NCBI GenBank assembly: GCA_004558115.1
Contig: SFDT01000011.1
Coordinates: forward strand, 1-47,821
Direction: 5' to 3'
From: Clostridiales bacterium
GTDB taxonomy: Bacteria > Bacillota > Clostridia > Oscillospirales > Oscillospiraceae
DNA: 47,821 bases
Shown here: one piece after another, positions 41,986-47,821 of the stretch
Numbering within the stretch: position 1 is the first letter of the stretch
Layout: each line of letters starts with the position of its first letter
Notes under the pieces: model-generated
Database searches by the model: none
What the model was told of the DNA's origin: nothing
Seen by the model: the letters and a program-made list of their open reading frames with translations, nothing else
Program-made: the position numbers and the translations under genes

Positions 41986-42933
41986 TCATACCAAAGCGGT
42001 GACGGCCTCGTAGACCCAGATGAGGGCCGGCATGGTGACGATGCTGCACAGCATGGTGAACACGCCGATGAGGCTGGCGTGGTCCGCCTCCTTGTCGTAC
42101 AGCTGGGCGATCTGGGTGATGACCACGCCGGTGGGGGCGCCGGCTCCCAGCAGGGTGATCATGACGATCTGCTGGGCGCCGGGCAGCAGGGTGTTCAGCC
42201 GCAGCAGCAGGAAAATGGCCAGCATGATGAGGGGATAGACGATGAGGCGGTTCAGCGTGACCACCAGCACCCGGGACATCTTCTTCAGGTCCAGGTGGGC
42301 GATGGTGGCGAAGGAGATGCCGATGGACAGCATACTGGTGGAGCCCAGTGCATTGCCCACGCTCTGCACCGCCTGGCCCAGCACGCCGGGGAAGCGGATG
42401 CGGGCGCAGAACAGGACGAAGCCCACCGCCATGGCGATGATGTTGATATTGCCCAGGGCCTTCTTCCAGTCGATCTGAGGCTCCTCGCAGATGAGGCTCT
42501 TGCCGTGGGTCCACACGAACACCTGCAAGGCGCCCATGTAGGCGCAGGTGTAAAACAGCCACTCCTGGCCCATGGTGAAGGCAATGAGGGGCATGAGCAG
42601 GTTGCCGCTGTTGGAGTAGATCATGGAGGCCCGCTCCACGGGGCTCATGTGCAGGGCCTTGTCCCCCAGCAGCCAGGTAATGAAAATGAGCACCACGTGG
42701 GACAATGCCGCGCCAAAAATGGCCAGCAGCAGGCCCAGCAGCCGCTCCCGGGTGAAGTCCACCTGGAAGGCGTAAATAATGGCACAGGGACGGATGACGC
42801 CAACGATGACCTGGGACAGGCCCTTGCCGGCGCTGGCGGGCATGAGCTTCACCTTCACGGCGGTGAAGCCCAGCAGCAGCATCAAAAACATTTTCGTGAT
42901 CTGCTGAAGAAACAGAAGATTCATTTCAGACAT
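41986..42933 (-). CDS. AEC family permease (auxin efflux carrier type)
   Basis: A 315-residue protein with ten predicted membrane segments in two inverted five-helix halves. The start MSEMNLLFLQQ at 42933 follows GGAGGC; a longer open frame upstream runs through gntR in another frame and is not credible. Conserved crossover helices are NSGNLLMPLIAF and GAGAPTGVVITQIAQL. In Bacillota these permeases export or import organic acids such as malate. It lies 62 nt behind the GntR gene on the same strand, so the regulator probably controls it. Confidence 0.87.
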   Translation of the reverse strand: MSEMNLLFLQQITKMFLMLLLGFTAVKVKLMPASAGKGLSQVIVGVIRPCAIIYAFQVDFTRERLLGLLLAIFGAALSHVVLIFITWLLGDKALHMSPVERASMIYSNSGNLLMPLIAFTMGQEWLFYTCAYMGALQVFVWTHGKSLICEEPQIDWKKALGNINIIAMAVGFVLFCARIRFPGVLGQAVQSVGNALGSTSMLSIGISFATIAHLDLKKMSRVLVVTLNRLIVYPLIMLAIFLLLRLNTLLPGAQQIVMITLLGAGAPTGVVITQIAQLYDKEADHASLIGVFTMLCSIVTMPALIWVYEAVTALV

Positions 42934-42950
42934 GTGCGGCCTCCAAAAAC

Positions 42951-42963
42951 ACAATTTACAAAT
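42951..42963 (-). promoter_or_regulatory. GntR-like site between gntR and the permease gene
   Basis: The minus strand reads ATTTGTAAATTGT. The identical 13-mer occurs on the plus strand at 43875-43887. Confidence 0.35.
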
Positions 42964-42995
42964 ATATCCCAACAGGGCCCTCCGGCCCTTTGCGG

Positions 42996-43709
42996 TCAAC
43001 GGGTGTAAAGCGACACGATCTGGGGGTCCAGGCCGTACATCTCCTGGCACCGGCGGCAGATGGCGCGGGTGTAGGCGGCCTCGTCCCGGCGGCACAGGGC
43101 GTCCACCAGGGCGCTGTGGCAGGCGGCGCGGCTGGCCACGTCATCCTCCAGAGAGACGTATTGCAGCTGGAGCAGGTGGATGCGCAGGTAGACCTCCCGC
43201 TGGTACCGAAGCAAAAGCTCGTTTTGCCCCAGCTCCGTGATGCGCAGGTGAAAATCCCGGTCGGCGGTGATGCGGCCGTACAGGTCCCCGGCAGCGGCGG
43301 CGGTCTCGCCGGCCTCCGCCAGCTGCCGCAGGCCGGCAAAGTCCGCGTCACTGCCGTGGTAAATGGCCAGGCGGCCGGAGAGAACGTCCTGGGACATGCG
43401 GACGGCGCCCAGGCTCCTGACCATCTCCGGCGTGAAGTAGGTGACCTCGGCGTAGCGTTTGGGGTAGATGGTCACCAGCCCCTCGCCGCTGAGCTTGCGC
43501 AGCGCCTCCCGCACGGGGGTGCGGCTGGTCTGGAGCATCCCCGCCAGCTCGTCCTCCGGGATCTTCTGGCCGGGCTTGAGCACATGGTGCATGATGAGGT
43601 GCTTGATGCGGCGGCAGACCTGCTCGCTTTTGGGCAGGTTGGCTTCGGCGGCGGAACGCTCCGCCATGGGGAGGGCGGCGTCCTCCGGCAGTTCCCTTCG
43701 GATGTCCAC
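42996..43709 (-). CDS. GntR family regulator (FCD domain)
   Basis: A 237-residue regulator. The start is GTG at 43709 with GGAAGGAG upstream; the longer ATG start (43778) lies inside the palindromic operator and is rejected. The winged HTH (about 29-90) has DELAGMLQTSRTPVREALRKL and GLVTIYPKRYAEVTYFT. The FCD effector domain (about 95-230) has the metal-binding histidine pattern (DRDFHLRI and CHSALVDAL). FCD regulators bind organic acids or sugars acids. It precedes the AEC permease and has its own operators upstream, so autoregulation is likely. Confidence 0.9.
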   Translation of the reverse strand: MDIRRELPEDAALPMAERSAAEANLPKSEQVCRRIKHLIMHHVLKPGQKIPEDELAGMLQTSRTPVREALRKLSGEGLVTIYPKRYAEVTYFTPEMVRSLGAVRMSQDVLSGRLAIYHGSDADFAGLRQLAEAGETAAAAGDLYGRITADRDFHLRITELGQNELLLRYQREVYLRIHLLQLQYVSLEDDVASRAACHSALVDALCRRDEAAYTRAICRRCQEMYGLDPQIVSLYTR

Positions 43710-43745
43710 AGGCTCACTCCTTCCGGATGAAAAGATAAAGCGGCG

Positions 43746-43780
43746 AATTGTACACAAATATATCTTAATTGTATACAATT
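43746..43780. promoter_or_regulatory. Two GntR-type palindromic operators
   Basis: AATTGTATACAATT (43767-43780) is a perfect 14-bp palindrome. AATTGTACACAAAT (43746-43759) is a near copy exactly 21 bp away, so both lie on the same DNA face. They sit directly upstream of the GTG start of gntR. Confidence 0.65.
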
Positions 43781-43799
43781 ATTTCGACACTCAATATAG

Positions 43800-44110
43800 C
43801 ACTTAAAAAGGAAACTGTCCAGATAAAAATGAGAGATTTGACGATTTTTCCATGATACACAAGAAAAAAATGAAATTTGTAAATTGTATACAGCGAAGTT
43901 GACGGACGAAAAAGTGATCGCCGCGCCTGTGCCGGAGCGGGCGTCCGCCGGAAGTCTCCGGAAACGGTTTATGCATTTTTATATGTATATTGCTGTATAT
44001 GGAATCCGGGTGCTCCTCCGGGGGCGAAGCAGGGCGGTCCACAGGGGGGAAAAGCGCCTGATACCGGTCCATGATATGGCAGAATATGAAAAAGCTGACA
44101 AGAAAAGAAA
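43800..44110. other. AT-rich intergenic region
   Basis: It holds an ATTTGTAAATTGTATACAG block (43875-43893) that contains a GntR-type half-site, and a second AT-rich patch near 43975-44000. Short frames on both strands have no ribosome binding site and are not credible genes. No terminator is recognised. Confidence 0.45.
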
Positions 44111-44113
44111 AAA

Positions 44114-44127
44114 ATGTTGTGCAACAT
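44114..44127. promoter_or_regulatory. Palindrome upstream of the argG promoter
   Basis: ATGTTGTGCAACAT is a perfect 14-bp palindrome just upstream of the ARG box. It is a possible second regulator site; the owner is unknown. Confidence 0.35.
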
Positions 44128-44132
44128 GACAC

Positions 44133-44162
44133 TTGAATAAATATTCACTATAAGCGTATAAT
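44133..44162 (+). promoter_or_regulatory. arg operon promoter overlapped by an ARG box
   Basis: TTGAAT (44133-44138), an 18-nt spacer and TATAAT (44157-44162). The palindrome TGAATAAATATTCA (44134-44147) matches the ArgR/AhrC ARG box of Bacillota and covers the -35, so arginine repression is expected. Confidence 0.75.
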
Positions 44163-44201
44163 TCAACCATCATCAAACAAGAGACACGGGAGGCAACCGT
44201 C

Positions 44202-45428
44202 ATGAAAAAAGAAAAGAAAGACATCAAGAAGATCGTCCTCGCCTACTCCGGCGGACTGGATACATCCATCATCATCCCCTGGCTGAAGGAGAACTACAAC
44301 GACCCCGAGATCATCGCCGTGGCCGGTGACGTGGGCCAGAACGACGAGCTGGACGGCCTGGAGGAAAAGGCCATCAAGACCGGCGCCAGCAAGCTGTACA
44401 TCGCCGACCTCACCGACGAGATGGTGGACGAGGTCATCATCCCCTCCATGAAGATGGGCGCCAGCTACGAGCAGTACCTGCTGGGCACCGCCTTTGCCCG
44501 GCCCGTCATCGCCAAGAAGCTGGTGGAGATCGCCAAGGCCGAGGGCGCTGACGCCATCGCCCACGGCTGCACCGGCAAGGGCAACGACCAGGTCCGGTTC
44601 GAGCTGGCCATCAAGCGCTTCGCCCCTGACATGACCATCATCGCCCCCTGGCGGGAGTGGGACATCAAGGGCCGGGACGAGGAGATCGATTACGCCGAGG
44701 CCCACAACGTGCCCCTGAAGATCTCCCGGGAGACCAACTACTCCAAGGATAAGAACCTGTGGCACCTGAGCCACGAGGGCCTGGACCTGGAGGACCCCGC
44801 CAACGAGCCCCAGTATGAAAAGCCCGGCTTCCTGGAGATGGGCGTCAGCCCCATCACCGCCCCCGACGCGCCTACTTACGTGACCATCGACTTTGAAAAG
44901 GGCGTGCCTGTGGCCGTGGACGGCGAGAAGATGAAGGCCAGCGACATCATCCGCAAGCTGAACAAGCTGGGCGGCGAGAACGGCATCGGCCTGCTGGACA
45001 TCGTGGAGAACCGGCTGGTGGGCATGAAGGACCGGGGCGTGTATGAGACTCCCGGCGGCACCATCCTCTACAAGGCCCACCAGTGCCTGGAAATGATCAC
45101 CATCGACAAGGACACCGCCCACATGAAGAGCAAGCTGGCCGTGGACTTCGCCGACCTGGTGTATAACGGCAAGTGGTTCACCCCCCTGCGGGAGGCCCTC
45201 AGCGCCTTCGCCGACAAGACCCAGGAGCATGTGACCGGCAGCGTGAAGCTGAAGCTGTACAAGGGCAACATGATCACTGCCTCCATCACCTCTCCCTGCA
45301 GCCTGTACTCCGAGGAGCTGGTGACCTTCAACGAGAGCAGCTACGACCAGACCAACGCCACCGGCTTCATCAACTTGTGGGGCCTGCCTGACACGGTGCT
45401 GGCGCTGCGGGAGCAGGGCAAGCTGTAA
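44202..45428 (+). CDS. argG: Argininosuccinate synthase
   Basis: A 408-residue cytosolic enzyme. It joins citrulline and aspartate with ATP to give argininosuccinate. The PP-loop AYSGGLDTS (14-22) is the ATP pyrophosphatase signature. Substrate blocks GCTGKGNDQVRFE and REWDIKGRDEEIDYA follow. GAGACACGGGAGG precedes the ATG. It is the first gene of an argG-argC-argJ operon under an ARG box; argH is not adjacent. Confidence 0.96.
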   Translation: MKKEKKDIKKIVLAYSGGLDTSIIIPWLKENYNDPEIIAVAGDVGQNDELDGLEEKAIKTGASKLYIADLTDEMVDEVIIPSMKMGASYEQYLLGTAFARPVIAKKLVEIAKAEGADAIAHGCTGKGNDQVRFELAIKRFAPDMTIIAPWREWDIKGRDEEIDYAEAHNVPLKISRETNYSKDKNLWHLSHEGLDLEDPANEPQYEKPGFLEMGVSPITAPDAPTYVTIDFEKGVPVAVDGEKMKASDIIRKLNKLGGENGIGLLDIVENRLVGMKDRGVYETPGGTILYKAHQCLEMITIDKDTAHMKSKLAVDFADLVYNGKWFTPLREALSAFADKTQEHVTGSVKLKLYKGNMITASITSPCSLYSEELVTFNESSYDQTNATGFINLWGLPDTVLALREQGKL

Positions 45429-45518
45429 GAGACCCCGCTTTACAAAAACGAAAAAACGCGGCTGCGGGACGGAGGCTTCCTTCGCCCCGCGTCTGCGGTG
45501 GACGCGGAAGGAGATATC

Positions 45519-46454
45519 ATGACACCAAAGGTATACATCGACGGCAAGGAGGGCACCACCGGCCTCCAGATCTACGACCGCCTGGCGGCCCGGAGGGATA
45601 TCGACCTGCTGCTCATCGACGAGGACAAGCGAAAGGACCCCGCGGAGCGGAAAAAGCTCATGGACGCGGCGGACATCGTGTTTTTGTGCCTGCCGGACGC
45701 GGCGGCCATGGAGGCGGCGGCCCTGGTGGAAAATCCCGCCACCCGCATCATCGACGCCTCCACCGCCCACCGGGTGGCCCCGGGCTGGGTATACGGCTTC
45801 CCTGAGCTGGGACCGGACCAAAAGGAGGCCATCATCCACGCCGGCCGCGTGGCCAATCCCGGCTGCCATGCCACAGGCTTCATCAGCGTGGTGTATCCCC
45901 TGGTGGCCATGGGCCTTCTGCCCAAAGACACCTGCCTGTCCGCCTTTTCCCTCACCGGCTATTCCGGCGGCGGCAAGAAAATGATCGCCCAGTATGAGGC
46001 GGCGGACAAGGGCACCGAGCTGTTTGCCCCCTGCCCCTACGGCATGGGCCAGGGCCACAAACACCTGCCGGAGATGCAGACGATCTGCGGACTGACCCAC
46101 CGGCCCGTCTTTACCCCCATCGTGGATGACTATTACAAGGGAATGGCCACCACCGTGCCCTTCCATATGAGCCAGATACAGGGCGCCGCTTCCCTGGAGG
46201 AGGTCCGGCAAAAGCTGGCGGACTACTACGGCGGCCAGACCATGGTCCAGGTGGCGGACACCACGGACACCGCCAAGCTGTACGCCAACGCCCAGGCGGG
46301 GAAGGATACCCTGGTGCTGTATGCGGCGGGCAATGACGAGCAGTTTACCATTACGGCGCTGTTTGACAATCTGGGCAAGGGGGCCTCCGGCGCCGCCGTG
46401 CAGAACATGAACCTGATGCTGGGCTTTGAGGAAACAACGGGCCTGAGCCTGTGA
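45519..46454 (+). CDS. argC: N-acetyl-gamma-glutamyl-phosphate reductase
   Basis: A 311-residue NADPH-dependent dehydrogenase for the third step of ornithine synthesis. The start ATG 45519 follows a consensus GAAGGAGA site; an in-frame ATG seven codons earlier has none. It is the shorter type-2 ArgC. The nucleotide site is DGKEGTTGLQI (8-18), the catalytic Cys116 lies in NPGCHATG (113-120), and the HKHLPEM motif carries the catalytic histidine region. It lies 90 nt behind argG and 18 nt before argJ. Confidence 0.94.
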   Translation: MTPKVYIDGKEGTTGLQIYDRLAARRDIDLLLIDEDKRKDPAERKKLMDAADIVFLCLPDAAAMEAAALVENPATRIIDASTAHRVAPGWVYGFPELGPDQKEAIIHAGRVANPGCHATGFISVVYPLVAMGLLPKDTCLSAFSLTGYSGGGKKMIAQYEAADKGTELFAPCPYGMGQGHKHLPEMQTICGLTHRPVFTPIVDDYYKGMATTVPFHMSQIQGAASLEEVRQKLADYYGGQTMVQVADTTDTAKLYANAQAGKDTLVLYAAGNDEQFTITALFDNLGKGASGAAVQNMNLMLGFEETTGLSL

Positions 46455-46472
46455 AAAAACGAGGTAATCATT

Positions 46473-47699
46473 ATGCTGAACTTTATTGAAGGTGGCGTCT
46501 GCGCCGCACAGGGCTTCCGGGCCGCCGGCATCCACGTGGGCGTTAAGACCCACGCCGCCTGGAAAAAGGATGTGGCCCTCATCGTATCCGATGTGGACTG
46601 CGCCGCGGCGGCGGTATTCACGAAAAACGTGGTGAAGGCCGCGCCCATCCACGTGGACAAGGCCCACCTGGCCGACGGCCGTGCCCGGGCCATCATCGCC
46701 AACAGCGGCAACGCCAACGCCTGCGCCCCCCACGGGGAGGAAAACGCGGAGAAGATGTGCGCCGCGGCAGCCAAGGCCATCGGCTGCAAGCCGGAGGACA
46801 TCGTGGTGTCCTCCACCGGCGTCATCGGCCAGACCATCAACGTCCAGGTCATCGAGGAGGGCGTGCCGGCGCTGTACGCGGCCCTGGAACGCTCCAACGA
46901 GGCCAGCGACGCCGCGGCCCACGCCATCATGACCACCGACACCGTGAAAAAGGAAGTGGCCGTGGAGACCACCGTGGGCGGAAAGACCGTCCGCATGGGC
47001 GGCATCGCCAAGGGCTCCGGCATGATCCACCCCAACATGGGCACCATGCTGTGCTTCCTGACCACCGACTGCGCCATCTCTCCGGAGATGATCAAGACCG
47101 CCCTGCTGGAGACCGTGGGCGTCACCTTCAACCGCATCAGCGTGGACGGCGACACCTCCACCAACGACACCTGCTGCGTCCTGGCCAACGGCCTGGCGGG
47201 CAATGAGACCATCACCGCCAAGGGACCGGATTACGACGCCTTCCTGGAGGCCCTCCGGGCCCTGTGCACTGCCCTGGCCAAGAAGATGGCCGCCGACGGC
47301 GAGGGCGCCAAGCACCTCATCACCTGCACCGTCTCCGGCGCCGCCGACGAGGCCACCGCCGAGACCGTGGCCAAGTCCGTCATCTCCTCCACCCTCACCA
47401 AGGCCGCCATCTTCGGCGCCGACGCCAACTGGGGCCGGGTGCTGTGCGCCATGGGCTATTCCGGCGCCGCCTTTGACCCGGAGAAAGTGGATGTGCACTT
47501 TGCCTCCGCTGCCGGGGACATTGCCGTGTGCCAGCAGGGCCGGGGATTGGACTTTGACGAGGCGCTGGCCAAGAAGATCCTGACGGAGCACGATGTGGAG
47601 ATCCTCATCACCATGGGCGAGGGAAGTGCCACGTGCACCTGCTGGGGCTGCGATATTACGTACGATTACATTAAGATCAACGGAGACTATCGGACCTGA
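46473..47699 (+). CDS. argJ: Bifunctional glutamate N-acetyltransferase / amino-acid acetyltransferase
   Basis: A 408-residue ArgJ that recycles the acetyl group from acetylornithine to glutamate. The proprotein cuts itself at the Thr of the (A/G)TML motif: here NMGTMLCF puts the break between Gly190 and Thr191, the new N-terminal nucleophile. The usual residue before Thr is Ala. The preceding KGSGMI block is intact, as is the C-terminal TCWGCDITYDYIKINGDYRT end. ACGAGG precedes the ATG. No U-tailed terminator follows, so more arg genes (argB, argD) may lie beyond the window. Confidence 0.95.
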   Translation: MLNFIEGGVCAAQGFRAAGIHVGVKTHAAWKKDVALIVSDVDCAAAAVFTKNVVKAAPIHVDKAHLADGRARAIIANSGNANACAPHGEENAEKMCAAAAKAIGCKPEDIVVSSTGVIGQTINVQVIEEGVPALYAALERSNEASDAAAHAIMTTDTVKKEVAVETTVGGKTVRMGGIAKGSGMIHPNMGTMLCFLTTDCAISPEMIKTALLETVGVTFNRISVDGDTSTNDTCCVLANGLAGNETITAKGPDYDAFLEALRALCTALAKKMAADGEGAKHLITCTVSGAADEATAETVAKSVISSTLTKAAIFGADANWGRVLCAMGYSGAAFDPEKVDVHFASAAGDIAVCQQGRGLDFDEALAKKILTEHDVEILITMGEGSATCTCWGCDITYDYIKINGDYRT

Positions 47700-47705
47700 G
47701 CGTAT

Positions 47706-47820
47706 GCGACCCATTTCTCTCGCCGAGAGAAACGGGTCGCCCCCAAAGAGAGGCCAGGGGGAAACCCTTTCGGCTGGGTTTCCCCCTGGACCCCTTTCCT
47801 GAACGACCAGAAGGAAGGGG
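47706..47820. repeat. Three consecutive hairpins after argJ
   Basis: Stems are 47706-47720/47726-47740 (one mismatch), 47754-47767/47776-47789 (14 bp perfect) and 47791-47800/47812-47820 (one bulge). None has a T-run. The arrangement resembles the hairpin series at 214-496. Confidence 0.55.
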
Positions 47821-47821
47821 C

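Noticed and set aside
43710..43778. Upstream ATG start for the GntR regulator
   Set aside because: It would place the start codon inside the palindromic operator with no ribosome binding site; the GTG at 43709 has GGAAGGAG.
43803..44132. Short frames on both strands between gntR and argG
   Set aside because: No ribosome binding sites, atypical composition, and overlap with probable regulatory sites.
44163..47714. A minus-strand frame of 1183 codons opposite argG, argC and argJ
   Set aside because: All three arg genes share the same frame, and this antisense frame is in register with them, so the same rare-codon avoidance explains it. The sense genes are certain.

Overview
The window looks like a chromosome segment of a GC-rich member of the Bacillota, most likely in the Oscillospiraceae (Oscillibacter, Dysosmobacter or Flavonifractor type). 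This is an inference. It rests on strong AGGAGG ribosome binding sites, TTGACA/TATAAT-type promoters with 17-bp spacers, many U-tailed terminators, an XpaC-TelA-TPM operon, two Na+/alanine-type symporters, an SLH-anchored giant surface protein and a small MerR-like 'excisionase' HTH gene. Most of the window is ordinary core genome. Two stretches look accessory: about 28.3-41.4 kb, and the insertion-sequence scar at 41.4-41.7 kb.

Layout. (1) 1-500: the 3' end of a tRNA-like RNA (possibly tmRNA), its terminator, and a tandem series of hairpins. (2) 0.6-2.7 kb: methionine gamma-lyase (megL) divergent from a Crp/Fnr regulator, with a palindrome at -41.5 of the megL promoter. (3) 2.8-8.7 kb: an esterase and an ATP-grasp ligase (divergent pair), a lipoprotein, carbamate kinase, a 55-residue small protein, a DUF362 ferredoxin-like protein and a small acidic protein. 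(4) 8.9-15.5 kb: murI, a DUF1934 protein, argS, a YcxB-like protein, azlC-azlD, a lipoprotein and a DUF6512-like membrane protein. (5) 15.5-19.5 kb: a LysR regulator divergent from a second Cys/Met-type PLP enzyme, followed by an AGCS symporter, with clear palindromes at -65 and about -100. (6) 19.7-23.0 kb: the xpaC / small membrane protein / telA / TPM operon. (7) 23.1-28.2 kb: a second AGCS symporter, a YitT-type membrane protein, a copper-amine-oxidase-N-like secreted protein and fumC.

(8) 28.6-41.35 kb is the most interesting region. One tight, mostly overlapping gene run encodes a small HTH protein, an ECF-type sigma factor, a two-TM protein, a polytopic membrane protein and a PrsW-like intramembrane protease. 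After a terminator come a paralogue of the two-TM protein and a 3223-residue secreted protein with FG-GAP-like, Fn3, about a dozen InlB-B-like and three SLH domains. I infer a membrane-signalled sigma cascade that controls a giant cell-surface protein, with the two-TM proteins as candidate anti-sigma factors or protease substrates.

(9) 41.4-41.7 kb: a broken IS3-family transposase tail. (10) 42.0-43.7 kb: a GntR regulator and an AEC permease, with GntR-type palindromes upstream. (11) 44.1-47.7 kb: the arginine biosynthesis operon argG-argC-argJ behind an ARG-box promoter, ending in another hairpin cluster.

Functional themes are sulfur and other amino-acid metabolism with uptake or efflux (megL, the second lyase, AGCS x2, azlCD), arginine and carbamoyl-phosphate metabolism (argGCJ, arcC, argS), and the cell envelope (murI, the surface protein, lipoproteins). 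All family names were assigned from motif recognition by eye; no database search was run.
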